A stretch of DNA of 64,000 nt from Saprospiraceae bacterium. GTDB taxonomy: Bacteria > Bacteroidota > Bacteroidia > Chitinophagales > Saprospiraceae. Positions 29,201 to 38,577 of the stretch are shown here, one piece after another. Each line of letters begins with the position of its first letter. Positions within the stretch are counted from its first letter, which is position 1. The stretch spans positions 248,001 through 312,000 of the forward strand of contig JADJWN010000002.1 of the NCBI GenBank assembly GCA_016716335.1. The letters run 5' to 3'. Below the pieces are notes generated by a model. That model saw only the letters and a program-made list of their open reading frames with translations, did no database searches and was not told where the DNA came from. A program made the translations under genes and the position numbers.

Positions 29201-30468
29201 GAGTCTAAGAAAGTGTATAATTCTTATTTCATACCGTATGGTTCCAACCTTTTGGTCAAAGATGGTCAGAAAGTTGAAAAAGGGGATACCATCTGTGAAT
29301 GGGATCCATTCAACAACCTGATTATTTCTGAATTTGGAGGTATTACCAAGTTTGAAGATCTCGAAGAAGGGGTTACTTACAGGATTGAAAGGGATGACCA
29401 GACAGGATATGCCGAAAAGGTAATCATCGAATCGAAAAATAAGAAGAAGATTCCTGTGATCAAAATTGTTTCACCTTCCGGGGAAGAGTTGAAAACCTAC
29501 AACCTTCCGGTGGGCGCATACATTACGATAGAGGAAAATATGGAGATCCAGCCGGGCCAGAAAATTGTAAAAATCCCGAGAAATCTGGGAAAGATCCAGG
29601 ATATAACGGGAGGTCTGCCCAGGGTTACAGAATTGTTTGAAGCCCGTAATCCATCCAATCCGGCGGTGACTGCCGAGATAGACGGAATTGTGACTTACGG
29701 CAAGATCAAGCGGGGTAACCGGGAAATCTTTATCGAAGATGAAAAAACCGGTCAGAAGAGAAAATACCTCATTGGATTGACCAAACACCTGTTGGTACAG
29801 GAAGGAGATTTTGTGCGGGCCGGTACGCAGATGACAGATGGTGCCGTTGCTCCATTGGATATCCTCAATATCAAAGGTCCGTTTGCAGTACAATCTTATC
29901 TGGTGAATGGGGTGCAGGAAGTGTACCGTTCACAGGGTATCAACATCAATGACAAGCATATCGAGGTGATTGTACGTCAAATGATGAGGAGGGTAGAAAT
30001 TATTGATCCGGGAGACACTACATTCCTTGAGGGTGAGGCGGTGGACAGACATGAGTTCAATGAGCAGAATGACTGGATTTTGACAAGAAAGTCGTTACGG
30101 ACCCGGGTGATTCCACCAATTTCAAGGCCGGGCAGATCATATCTATCCGACAGCACAGGGAAGAAAACTCTTTCCTCAAGAGAAATGATAAGAAGTTGGT
30201 ACAGGTCAGGGATGCAGTGCCTGCCACTTCTACGATTCTGCTTCAGGGTATTACGAGAGCTTCATTGGGTGTAGAGAGCTGGATATCGGCTGCATCATTC
30301 CAGGAAACGACCAAGGTGTTGAGTTCAGCAGCTATTTCGGCCAAGAAAGATACCTTGTCAGGATTGAAAGAAAATGTGATTGTAGGTAAAAATATTCCTG
30401 CAGGTACAGGTCTCAGAAAGTTCAATCAACTGGTAGTCACCGCTGATGAAGATTATGACAGTTTGTAA
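26210..30468 (+). CDS. rpoC: RNA polymerase beta' subunit, frame broken near the C-terminus
   Basis: The main frame runs 1,300 residues: the N-terminal Zn site (CYCGKYKRIRYKGIVCDRCG), the catalytic NADFDGDQMAVH, the second Zn cluster around CETKVGVCAKCYG and the trigger loop LTLRTFHVGG. At NDWI the frame shifts: with one more T in the run at 30078-30081 it reads FDKKVVTDPGDSTNFKAGQI and flows into QVRDAVPATSTILLQGITR and the normal end at 30468. So one base is missing from the sequence. It follows rpoB by 35 bases. Confidence 0.95.
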
Positions 30469-30495
30469 TTTTGAATGGTTACAGATATAAATGGA

Positions 30496-30524
30496 GGGGT
30501 TGGCAGATTGTCAACCCCTTTTTT
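30496..30524 (+). terminator. Intrinsic terminator of the rpoBC operon
   Basis: GGGGTTG / CAACCCC stem followed by TTTTTT, 28 bases after the rpoC stop. Confidence 0.85.
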
Positions 30525-30598
30525 GTTATATAGTAATCAGAATGCTGAACAGCCAGAATTTGAATAGAAAAGCAGCTTTTGGAAAGCATTGCCGGTAA

Positions 30599-31102
30599 TT
30601 ATGAAATAATGCCTCTCCTCCCTAACTCTACTGCCTGTAGTTGGGTGATTTTTCCCCCTGATATTTCAAATCTGAGCAGTGTCCTGATCACATGAAATCC
30701 CTGATGTCCATAAGATCCCGGATTCATATGCAGATGACCTGACCTCGGGTCTTTCATCACTTTGAGTATGTGAGAATGACCACAGATGAATACGTCAGGT
30801 TTTGCTTCATCTATTAATTTAAGAATTCGTGAGGGATATTTGCCGGGATAGCCTCCGATATGTGTCATGACAAATTTCAAACTCTGTAATTCCCATATAA
30901 GGGTTTCCGGAAATTGCAGCCTTATGATTGTGTCATCTATATTACCATAAACTGCACGGAAAACAAATTTTTCGCTGAACATACTGACGGAATCCAGGCT
31001 GCCTATATCTCCCGCATGCCATATCTCATCACAACCCTCCAGAGCTTGTACAATATCCGGACCAAAATATCCGTGATTGTCTGAGATTAGTCCGATTTTC
31101 AT
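30599..31102 (-). CDS. Calcineurin-like phosphoesterase, YfcE/MJ0936 family
   Basis: A 167-residue metallophosphoesterase with the metal ligands in order: SDNHG (about 7-11), HAGDIG (29-34), GNID (54-57), THIGGYPGKYP (80-90) and GHSH (112-115). The family hydrolyses phosphodiesters in the cytoplasm; the natural substrate is not known. It is separated from lpd upstream by a terminator. Confidence 0.88.
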   Translation of the reverse strand: MKIGLISDNHGYFGPDIVQALEGCDEIWHAGDIGSLDSVSMFSEKFVFRAVYGNIDDTIIRLQFPETLIWELQSLKFVMTHIGGYPGKYPSRILKLIDEAKPDVFICGHSHILKVMKDPRSGHLHMNPGSYGHQGFHVIRTLLRFEISGGKITQLQAVELGRRGIIS

Positions 31103-31110
31103 GATGCAAT

Positions 31111-31136
31111 AAAAAAGCCCGGAATACCGGGCTTTG
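31111..31136 (-). terminator. Intrinsic terminator after lpd
   Basis: AAAGCCCGG / CCGGGCTTT stem followed on the minus strand by TTTTTTATT, between the lpd stop and the phosphoesterase start. Confidence 0.8.
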
Positions 31137-31153
31137 TGTCAATGGGTTTAATT

Positions 31154-32551
31154 TTATAAATGTATTACCTCGTCATAAGCGGCTGCCGTGGCTTCCATTA
31201 CTGCTTCGCTCATGGTCGGGTGGGGATGTACTGCCTTGAGAATTTCCATTCCTGTGGGCTCCGGTTTTTTGGCCACGACCAATTCCGCAATCATTTCCGT
31301 TACATTGGCTCCGATCATATGGCCTCCCAGCAATTCGCCGTATTTGGCATCAAAAATCATTTTTACAAATCCCTCCTTCGATCCGGCGGCACTTGCCTTA
31401 CCAGAGGCCGAAAACGGGAATTTTCCAACTTTGATCTCATACCCGGCTGCTTTGGCCGCTTCTTCGGTCAGTCCCACACTGGCCACCTCCGGCCAGCAAT
31501 AGGTGCAGGATGGAATATTGTTGTAATCCAGAGGTTCTGGGTGATGTCCCTTGATTTTCTCCACACAGGTGATACCTTCAGCACTCGCAACGTGTGCCAA
31601 AGCCTGAGTACCAATCACATCTCCGATGGCATAGATTCCGGCTACATTGGTCTGGTAGTACTTATCGACTTTGATCAGTCCGCGATCAGTCTCTATCCCT
31701 AAAGCTTCGAGGCCGATATCTTCTGTGTTAGGGGTCACTCCGGCAGCAGAAAGTACCACATCACATTCTATCACCTGGATAGAGTTATCTTTTCTGTTTT
31801 TTACGGTGACCTTGCAGTTGTCGCCATTTACTTCCACTACTTCTACTGCACTGTTGGCAAGGATCTGCATTCCGGCTTTTTTGTAAATTTTTGCCAGTTC
31901 TTTGGAGATGTCTGCATCCTCTCTGGGCAAAAGTCCTTGTTCCAAAAATTCCACAATGGTCACCTCAGTGCCAATGGAGTGATAAAAATAGGCAAATTCC
32001 ACACCAATGGCACCGGCACCCACTACAACCATCTTTTTGGGCTGGACAGGCAAAGTCATGGCTTCCCGGTAGCCGATGATTTTTTTGCCATCTATTTTCA
32101 GATTAGGCAATTCCTTGGCCCGACCACCAGTGGCTATAATGATGTGCTCTGCTGTGTATTCTGATTTTTTACCATCTTGTGCTGTTACAACGACTTTTTT
32201 TCCTCTTGCCAGTCTGCCATAACCTTCTATGACAGTGATTTTATTTTTTTTCATCAGGAAGTTTACTCCTTTGCTCATGCCATCAGCCACACCCCGGCTC
32301 CTCTGTATCATTGCCGGAAAATCAGCTTTGGGAGCACCTGCTTCGATTCCGTAATCTTTGGCATGCTGTATATAATTGAATACCTGTGCACTCTTGAGCA
32401 ATGCTTTGGTAGGAATGCATCCCCAATTGAGACATACACCTCCCAGGCTTTCTTTTTCCACTACAGCCACTTTCATTCCCAACTGTGAAGCTCTGATAGC
32501 AGCTACATAACCTCCTGGTCCACTACCTATGACAATCAAATCAAAATTCAT
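31154..32551 (-). CDS. lpdA: Dihydrolipoyl dehydrogenase (E3)
   Basis: A 465-residue flavoprotein that reoxidises the lipoyl groups of 2-oxoacid dehydrogenase complexes and the glycine cleavage H protein. From ATG 32551 the FAD-binding GSGPGGY is at 9-15 and the redox pair at Cys40/Cys45 in GGVCLNWGCIPTK; GAGAIGVEF is the NAD fold and AVHPHPTMSEAV near the end holds the catalytic His-Glu. The frame is open further upstream to 32623, but those 24 residues precede the conserved N-terminus and are unlikely to be translated. The other complex subunits are not in the window. Confidence 0.95.
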   Translation of the reverse strand: MNFDLIVIGSGPGGYVAAIRASQLGMKVAVVEKESLGGVCLNWGCIPTKALLKSAQVFNYIQHAKDYGIEAGAPKADFPAMIQRSRGVADGMSKGVNFLMKKNKITVIEGYGRLARGKKVVVTAQDGKKSEYTAEHIIIATGGRAKELPNLKIDGKKIIGYREAMTLPVQPKKMVVVGAGAIGVEFAYFYHSIGTEVTIVEFLEQGLLPREDADISKELAKIYKKAGMQILANSAVEVVEVNGDNCKVTVKNRKDNSIQVIECDVVLSAAGVTPNTEDIGLEALGIETDRGLIKVDKYYQTNVAGIYAIGDVIGTQALAHVASAEGITCVEKIKGHHPEPLDYNNIPSCTYCWPEVASVGLTEEAAKAAGYEIKVGKFPFSASGKASAAGSKEGFVKMIFDAKYGELLGGHMIGANVTEMIAELVVAKKPEPTGMEILKAVHPHPTMSEAVMEATAAAYDEVIHL

Positions 32552-32691
32552 CTCTATTACATTTGGATTGGTGAAGTGCAAAGGTACGATAAATGCCGAT
32601 TTCTGAAGGTAATTCACCACCACTAATGTAGGACAAAAAGGAGAGAAACAGCTAATTCAATGACACTGTCCTTTACCTGCTGTCAACAGAC

Positions 32692-34116
32692 TTAACGGTT
32701 GTTTCTGAAGTTGAATAGTTCTGTATTAAAGCGGTTGTATCCGATGATCCGGTCATACAATTCACCGAAGCCCCTGTAATACACCAATGCATGATAATCA
32801 TTTTCTGTTTCGGTCCAGCTTCCTTCAAGTGACCGGTAATCCAGTTTGCCTTTGGGGTCTTTTATGGCATAATAAAAATTGTAATAACCCTGCTTGAGTA
32901 AGGCTTCACCTTCAAAATATCCTGAGCCCGGATTGTATTTCATTTTGAACTCTTCTCTGGGCTCCCAGTCATTGATACCACCGATGATGTATATATCACT
33001 GTCGGTGTATTCATCCGGAACTTCAAGCGTGAAGACCACATGGGCATAATCAGAGCGGATATGGCGTTCTTCAGCTCTGTTGGCATTATCGAGCAGGGGA
33101 TTGGACAGTATAAGACTTCTGGATATGGAGTCCCGGAGAGTCTGACGTATGTTGGGGTCTGAGCCAATCTGATTGGCCAGCCCGGCAATGATATCATCCA
33201 TTGACCTGTTGTTGAAACCCTCGAAATTCTGAATATAAAATTTCCCATTTAGGTCAAAAGTCAAAAGGTGTGGCTTTGAAAATCTTGATTCGTGCTTACG
33301 GAGAAATACATCTGTGTATTTTTTACCTCTTTCAATTTTTTCTACTCCTCTGCTGAGACTGTAAATACTCCTGATGTCAAATTCCCTGTATTCTGCCAGG
33401 CCGAAAAACTGGAAAATGCCCCCTCTGTTGAATCTCAGATTATTTCCGATCACAAATGAAGGGGTGGCATCTACAAAGGTATTCCAGTCTTCGTTCTGCA
33501 TTACCACTATACTTACTTCATCCACAGGGTTGCGCATTTTGAATTTTTCAAAGTTGATTTCTATCTGCATTTCCTGTTTGTACCGTATATTGCCTACATC
33601 GGCCGGAAAAGTGCCCTGCATCTGCACATCTACTCTCCGTTCAGTAACTATAAATCTTCTTGTCAGCAATGGATAATCGATGTTGTCTTCATAAATGACA
33701 AGCAGGTAGTTGCCCGAAACCTTCCAGTTGGTATCCCGGTTGGGAAATCTTTGCCAGTAGTGAATGAACTGCGTCTTGGTATTTACTGAATAATCATAAT
33801 TCCTCAGTCTTTCATCATTGAAGCCACTCAGATATTCTATTTCTGTGAGTCGGGATGGCTTCCAGTTTTTGTCACAATGAATGATTCTGTAAAATAAATT
33901 TCTTTCTTCATTCAGCAGATCATCAAATTTCAGAATAAAAAACTGACTGGAGTTGAGCTCAAGTATGGGAAAACTGATAGGATTGTTGCCAACTTCAAGA
34001 CTCACTGTTTTTATATAGGGATCATATACGGCATTGCTGTATTTGTATTTTACCTGTCCGGATGCATACTGTGCCAGACATATTAGAATAAGGATAATCG
34101 TATTTTTTACAGGCAT
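32692..34116 (-). CDS. DUF5103 protein, type IX secretion plug-protein family
   Basis: About 474 residues starting at Met 34116 with signal peptide MPVKNTIILILICLAQYASG; an earlier Met at 34152 adds 12 residues. The body shows the DUF5103 pattern: VKYKYSNAVYDPYIKTVSLE, FHYRIIHCDKNWKPS-like segment, EIEYLSGFNDERLRNYDYS and NYLLVIYEDN. Proteins of this family include the plug that closes the lateral opening of the SprA translocon; assignment to T9SS follows from the family. It is 60 bases downstream of mpg. Confidence 0.8.
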   Translation of the reverse strand: MPVKNTIILILICLAQYASGQVKYKYSNAVYDPYIKTVSLEVGNNPISFPILELNSSQFFILKFDDLLNEERNLFYRIIHCDKNWKPSRLTEIEYLSGFNDERLRNYDYSVNTKTQFIHYWQRFPNRDTNWKVSGNYLLVIYEDNIDYPLLTRRFIVTERRVDVQMQGTFPADVGNIRYKQEMQIEINFEKFKMRNPVDEVSIVVMQNEDWNTFVDATPSFVIGNNLRFNRGGIFQFFGLAEYREFDIRSIYSLSRGVEKIERGKKYTDVFLRKHESRFSKPHLLTFDLNGKFYIQNFEGFNNRSMDDIIAGLANQIGSDPNIRQTLRDSISRSLILSNPLLDNANRAEERHIRSDYAHVVFTLEVPDEYTDSDIYIIGGINDWEPREEFKMKYNPGSGYFEGEALLKQGYYNFYYAIKDPKGKLDYRSLEGSWTETENDYHALVYYRGFGELYDRIIGYNRFNTELFNFRNNR

Positions 34117-34176
34117 AAACCAATGTTTGCGGATGGTATAAAACGATTGCAAAATATAAAAATAGTTAAATACGCC

Positions 34177-34842
34177 TTAATTTTTATATGATTTGTCCGG
34201 TATTATGTACGAATAATCAGGAAATGCAGGTTTGCTCACCCAGGCATTGTCCCTGATGTAAAATCTCCAGGGTCTGTGGGCACAGGGGCCGGTATGTACA
34301 CTCATACCCACCCGACAGGAAGTGACGATTTGCTCTTCCGGTATGCGGATATCATGATCCTGCAGAGTAACAGGACTTTCAGGGTCAAATAGTTTGACAC
34401 CATTCATCGACTTATTGATACCCAAGGCGATGGTGAGTTTACCGGGACCATTGGCAAGGACCGGCGAAAAATCATGCAACTTTCTTCTTTGCATAAAATG
34501 AGGTCCGGGGTGCAATAATTCTACGGCTCTTACAAGCACTGCATGTGCCTGACCCTCACGACCTGTGACCACATTAAACATAGGGTGTATCCCATAGCAG
34601 GTGTATATATAGACAGTGCCTCCCTCCATAAACATCGTTTTGGTACGCTGGGTAAACCGGTTTCCATAAGCATGACAGGCTTTGTCGTCGGGTGCCCGGT
34701 AGGCTTCTGTTTCTACTATTACGGCAGTAGATTCAATACCTTCTGAACGCGTGATCAGGACTTTGCCCAATAACTGTCTGGCTACAGCCACTACATCCTC
34801 CGACTGATAAAAATTTTCAGGCAATATCATGACTCCCGGCAT
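34177..34842 (-). CDS. mpg: 3-methyladenine DNA glycosylase, AAG/MPG family
   Basis: A 221-residue base-excision repair glycosylase. PENFYQSEDVVAVARQLLGKVL starts the domain; VETEAYRAPDDKACHAYGNR contains the catalytic Glu, followed by FMEGGTVYIYTCYGIHPMFN, ANGPGKLTIALGI and a C-terminal RVGM/GPCAHRPWRFY segment. It flips out and excises alkylated purines. It diverges from rsmG. Confidence 0.92.
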   Translation of the reverse strand: MPGVMILPENFYQSEDVVAVARQLLGKVLITRSEGIESTAVIVETEAYRAPDDKACHAYGNRFTQRTKTMFMEGGTVYIYTCYGIHPMFNVVTGREGQAHAVLVRAVELLHPGPHFMQRRKLHDFSPVLANGPGKLTIALGINKSMNGVKLFDPESPVTLQDHDIRIPEEQIVTSCRVGMSVHTGPCAHRPWRFYIRDNAWVSKPAFPDYSYIIPDKSYKN

Positions 34843-34932
34843 TTATTAACTCCTTCCCCTCCACGGATTAGTTTCAAACCAACGTTTAGCCGGCTGAATA
34901 AAAAACCTCTGATAAAAGAACTGCCCTCATCC

Positions 34933-34964
34933 TTGATATTCAAGCGCATATTTCCTTAGATTTG
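34933..34964 (+). promoter_or_regulatory. Bacteroidota-type promoter for rsmG
   Basis: TTG at 34933-34935 and TAGATTTG at 34957-34964 with a 21-base spacer. This places transcription start just before ATG 34980 and argues against a TTG start at 34962. Confidence 0.55.
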
Positions 34965-34979
34965 CTAATCAATTATGGT

Positions 34980-35606
34980 ATGGATAATTTATTGATAAAA
35001 TACTTCCCGGAATTAACAAAAAGACAACTTGAACAGTTTGAACATGCGGCATCGCTTTACAGAGAATGGAATGAGAAAATCAATGTCATTTCCAGAAAGG
35101 ATATAGATAATTTGTACCTGCATCATTTTTTACATTCCCTTGCCATTGCCAGATTTATAACATTCAAATCAGGGTCCAGAATACTGGATTTGGGTACGGG
35201 AGGAGGATTTCCGGGTATTCCGTTGGCAATTATGTTTCCGGAAGTACATTTTACATTGATTGACGGTACACAAAAAAAAATAAAAGTGGTACAAGAGGTA
35301 GCGAGTGCTTTGGATCTGAAAAATACCGAACCAAAAGCTGTAAGGGCTGAAGAGCTGAAAGATAAATTTGACTTTGTGGTGACCCGGGCAGTCGCAAAAA
35401 TTGACCAGTTGCTATTGTGGTCACGGAGACTTATCCATCAAAAACACATGAATACCTATCCCAACGGACTTATAGCATTGAAGGGAGATGTAAAGGAAGA
35501 ACTCAAATTATTGCCTAAGCATGAATACAGGGAGGTCTATCCGATAGTAAAGTATTTTCCGGAAGAATATTTTGAAGGTAAATTTATTCTCTATGTGCAG
35601 GGATGA
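34980..35606 (+). CDS. rsmG: 16S rRNA (guanine-527-N7)-methyltransferase
   Basis: A 208-residue class I methyltransferase (GidB). The SAM site is ILDLGTGGGFPGIPLAI, preceded by LYLHHFLHSLAIA, with VVTRAVAKIDQLL later. It methylates G527 of 16S rRNA. ATG 34980 fits the promoter; the frame is open six codons further to a TTG. Confidence 0.92.
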   Translation: MDNLLIKYFPELTKRQLEQFEHAASLYREWNEKINVISRKDIDNLYLHHFLHSLAIARFITFKSGSRILDLGTGGGFPGIPLAIMFPEVHFTLIDGTQKKIKVVQEVASALDLKNTEPKAVRAEELKDKFDFVVTRAVAKIDQLLLWSRRLIHQKHMNTYPNGLIALKGDVKEELKLLPKHEYREVYPIVKYFPEEYFEGKFILYVQG

Positions 35607-35771
35607 TTACAAAAGACTTTTAAACCACGAACCTAAGCCGAAAAATACGGCAAGCCAAATCAGACCTTTGATCAAAAAGAAAAAGAATGCAGCCCATCCC
35701 ATTTGTCTGATTCGGGTTTTCCAATCAGTTTTTTGTATTTTTTTGGTCTGAGTAAGGCTGTTGTCCTGCAT
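35607..35771 (-). CDS. Small membrane protein of unknown function
   Basis: A 54-residue protein from Met 35771 (an in-frame Met at 35798 adds 9 residues). The basic N-terminus (TQTKKIQKTDWKTRIRQ) is followed by a hydrophobic helix AAFFFFLIKGLIWLAVFFGLG. It converges on rsmG with stop codons adjacent. Similar small proteins next to rsmG occur in Bacteroidota by recollection, but no function is known to me. Confidence 0.6.
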   Translation of the reverse strand: MQDNSLTQTKKIQKTDWKTRIRQMGWAAFFFFLIKGLIWLAVFFGLGSWFKSLL

Positions 35772-35885
35772 AATTTGAATTTCAAAAATTACTAACAAAG
35801 ATATCCGGGATTGGATTATATCAGGCTCACAATCTTCATTTTTTTACAATTCTGTGATTAAGTCTTTTATTTCAGAAGGAATTTT

Positions 35886-37394
35886 TCAATCCTGAATATG
35901 TTTGAATGCTGCACCTATATTGAGGATGATATCAGAAGCATTCAGACTTTCCATACTTTCATTTTGCAATGCCAGATCACCTGCCAACCCATGAAGAAAA
36001 ACTCCGGTAATTGCAGCATCCAAAGGAGAATATCCTTGTCCGAGGAGGCTGCCAATCATTCCTGTAAGCACATCTCCCGAGCCGGCAGTGGCCATACCCG
36101 GATTGCCAGTAGCATTGAAATACACCATTCCATCAGGTGTAGTAATGGTACTGTATGCTCCTTTCAAAACTATTATGATGTTTAGCTCCTTTGATTTTGC
36201 AATTTGCAGATCCAATCTCTGCTGACTATCCGTACAACGGCCAAAAAGACGGTCAAACTCGCCGGGATGTGGGGTGATAATGGTGCCGGGTTTTAAAATT
36301 TTGAGCAGTCTTTTGTTCTGTGCTAATATATTCAGGGCATCTGCATCAAGTACGGCAGGCTTATCATATGTGAGCAACATTGCTTCAAGGGCATGTACTG
36401 TCTCTGCCATCGTACCCAGACCCGGCCCTGCTGCCACAGCATCACTGTCAAAGCTTTGATGATCTACATTGACAATATATCTGTCACCGGCCGGGAGCGT
36501 CATTATTTCAGGTGCAAAGACATTCATGGCTGTGTGAAGTCCATCCGGTACAAATGCTGTGACAAGTCCCGCCCCTGTCTTGATACATGCTTTGGCACAG
36601 AGTAAAGCAGCTCCGGTTTTACCCTGACTTCCGGCCACAATCAGACAATGGCCATTGGTACCTTTATGATCAAAGGTGTTTCGTTTGCGGAGTTTAGCCT
36701 TGACCAGCTTTTTATCCGTCATTATGTAATCAGTAGGCGTATTGCTTGCATAGTCAGCAGACAAACCAATATCCAATACTACACATTGTCCGGTATATAC
36801 TGAATTTTCGGCTCTGAGAAATGAGAGTTTGGGTATCTGAAAGGTGCAGGTTATATCTGCCTTAATACAGACACCTCCGGCGATGCCTTCTGCCGGCAAT
36901 CCTGACGGTAAATCTACAGATATAACCGTAGCGTTTTTAATTTGGTTGATTTGCTCCACAATTTCCTGATACCATCCTTCCAGAGGCCTTGATAGCCCGG
37001 ATCCGAAAAGGGCATCAATGATAATCCGGTTTTCCTGAATAATTTCCGGTAAGGAGGGAGATGTAATACAATGTACAGGTATATCACCCAAATGTATCAG
37101 TCTCTGATAGTTGACGGAGGCATCAGGAGATAATTTTCCGGTATCTCCGCAAAGTATTACCTCTACATTATAAAATCGGTTTCTGAGTAAGCGGGCTATG
37201 GCCAGACCGTCTCCACCATTATTACCGGTACCGCATACAATGGTGACACCTTTGTCAGATTTTTCGAATTGATGGACAAACCACTCTGTAAATGCACGGG
37301 CTGCCCTTTCCATCAAGTCAATGGAAGATATGGGCTCATGCTCAATGGTGTATTTGTCCCAGTCTCTGATCTGCTGTGCAGTAAAAAGTTTCAA
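35886..37394 (-). CDS. nnr: Bifunctional NAD(P)H-hydrate epimerase/dehydratase
   Basis: A 502-residue repair enzyme. The N-terminal YjeF_N epimerase domain (about 1-215) has GTGNNGGDGLAIARLL and VDLPSGLPAEG; the C-terminal ribokinase-like dehydratase (about 225-500) has AGSQGKTGAALL, TPHPGEFDRLFG and NPGMATAGSGDVLTGMIG. It restores hydrated NADH/NADPH. Its ATG (37394-37392) overlaps the stop of the S4 protein (ATGA arrangement), implying translational coupling. Confidence 0.93.
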   Translation of the reverse strand: MKLFTAQQIRDWDKYTIEHEPISSIDLMERAARAFTEWFVHQFEKSDKGVTIVCGTGNNGGDGLAIARLLRNRFYNVEVILCGDTGKLSPDASVNYQRLIHLGDIPVHCITSPSLPEIIQENRIIIDALFGSGLSRPLEGWYQEIVEQINQIKNATVISVDLPSGLPAEGIAGGVCIKADITCTFQIPKLSFLRAENSVYTGQCVVLDIGLSADYASNTPTDYIMTDKKLVKAKLRKRNTFDHKGTNGHCLIVAGSQGKTGAALLCAKACIKTGAGLVTAFVPDGLHTAMNVFAPEIMTLPAGDRYIVNVDHQSFDSDAVAAGPGLGTMAETVHALEAMLLTYDKPAVLDADALNILAQNKRLLKILKPGTIITPHPGEFDRLFGRCTDSQQRLDLQIAKSKELNIIIVLKGAYSTITTPDGMVYFNATGNPGMATAGSGDVLTGMIGSLLGQGYSPLDAAITGVFLHGLAGDLALQNESMESLNASDIILNIGAAFKHIQD

Positions 37395-37810
37395 ATCTTA
37401 TCCTCAATTATATCATCAATCTCGAAATAAAAGCTTTTGAACTCATCGATTTCACGCCTGTCCTTTTTTGTAGGCCTGCCATCTCCTTTTTCTCTGTATT
37501 CCACACCTGATTTGCCGACAAACCATTCTCTGTACTTGTTGAGCTCTTCCGGTGGTGTAAGGTCTTCAAGACAAGGCGCTGCAAGACTTGCTGATACTCT
37601 TTTGTCCAGGAGTTGCAGGACTTTATAGGTCAGGTTAAAACCATTCTTTTTAATATGAATAACATCTCCCGGTGTCAACAGATGGGAGGGTTTGGCAATA
37701 ATTTCATTCACCCGGACCCTGTTGTTGCGGCAGGCATCTGCTGCCATAGACCGGGATTTAAACAGGCGAACACTCCACAGCCATTTGTCTGTTCGGACTT
37801 TTTGCAGCAT
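37391..37810 (-). CDS. S4-domain RNA-binding protein, Hsp15-like
   Basis: About 139 residues from Met 37810; the frame is open further upstream to 37906 but that part overlaps the PPK2 gene. The S4 domain is KVRTDKWLWSVRLFKSRSMAADACRNNRVRVNEI, as in Hsp15/YrfH, which binds stalled 50S-nascent-chain complexes. The C-terminal part is charged (GDGRPTKKDRREIDEF). It starts 2 bases after the PPK2 stop and overlaps nnr. Confidence 0.82.
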   Translation of the reverse strand: MLQKVRTDKWLWSVRLFKSRSMAADACRNNRVRVNEIIAKPSHLLTPGDVIHIKKNGFNLTYKVLQLLDKRVSASLAAPCLEDLTPPEELNKYREWFVGKSGVEYREKGDGRPTKKDRREIDEFKSFYFEIDDIIEDKI

Positions 37811-37812
37811 AC

Positions 37813-38568
37813 TTATTCTGCCGGTTTTGCCAGCGTGGGCAACTGTGGATTTAATGCTGTCAATGCTTCCAGTACCTTTTGTGCCACAAAATAGTTTCTG
37901 TACCATCTCTGATCGCAGGGTACTATGTGCCAGGGTACTTTGCTGTTGTTGATTGCGTATTCATAACAATCCATATAGTCATCCCATTTTTCATGCTCGA
38001 GCCAATCGGCATCGTTATGCTTCCATTGTTTAGATGGGTCGTCTATTCTTTCCTGCAGTTTTTCTCTTTGTCTTTCCTTGGAAATGTGCAGGTAAAATTT
38101 CAGTACCAGAGTGTTATTGTCAAAAATCAGGAGGTCTTCAAAAGCATTGATAGCTTCCATGCGTTTGGCTCTTTTATCATCACTGATCCATCCATTGACT
38201 TTTTGTATCAATATATCTTCATAATGCGACCGGTTGAAAATCATGATGTTACCCTTTCTGGGGGCAAGTTTGTGGCATCTCCATAGAAAATCATGGGCAA
38301 ATTCTTCGGTCGTGGGTTTTTTAAATGCGTAGGCATCAATTCCGGAGGGATTACAGTGAGCAAATACGGATTTAATAATCCCATCCTTGCCGCTTGCATC
38401 CATGCCCTGCAAAATAATGAGTACACTGTGTTTTGCTTCTGCATAAATGGTATGCTGAAGTTCGCCTATTTTGCGGGCCAGACTCTCGGTTTTATTCTCT
38501 GTTTTCTGTTTGTTGAGATCCTTCGGTGCTTTATGCGGGAAATCTTTCAATTGGATATTTTTCATCAT
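37813..38568 (-). CDS. Polyphosphate kinase 2 family protein
   Basis: A 251-residue PPK2 that transfers phosphate between polyphosphate and nucleotides. The Walker A GMDASGKDG is at about 55-63, followed by FKKPTTEEFAHDFLWR and MIFNRSHYEDIL, and the lid REKLQERIDDPSKQWKHN. The single-domain length fits class I/III; which nucleotide it uses cannot be told. First gene of a PPK2-S4-nnr cluster with very short spacings. Confidence 0.9.
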   Translation of the reverse strand: MMKNIQLKDFPHKAPKDLNKQKTENKTESLARKIGELQHTIYAEAKHSVLIILQGMDASGKDGIIKSVFAHCNPSGIDAYAFKKPTTEEFAHDFLWRCHKLAPRKGNIMIFNRSHYEDILIQKVNGWISDDKRAKRMEAINAFEDLLIFDNNTLVLKFYLHISKERQREKLQERIDDPSKQWKHNDADWLEHEKWDDYMDCYEYAINNSKVPWHIVPCDQRWYRNYFVAQKVLEALTALNPQLPTLAKPAE

Positions 38569-38577
38569 TCAGAATTT

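Noticed and set aside
30078..30081. Programmed ribosomal frameshifting in rpoC, clpC and others
   Set aside because: The sites share no slippery heptamer with a downstream structure, occur in unrelated genes and are mostly single-base losses in homopolymers, which sequence error explains more simply.
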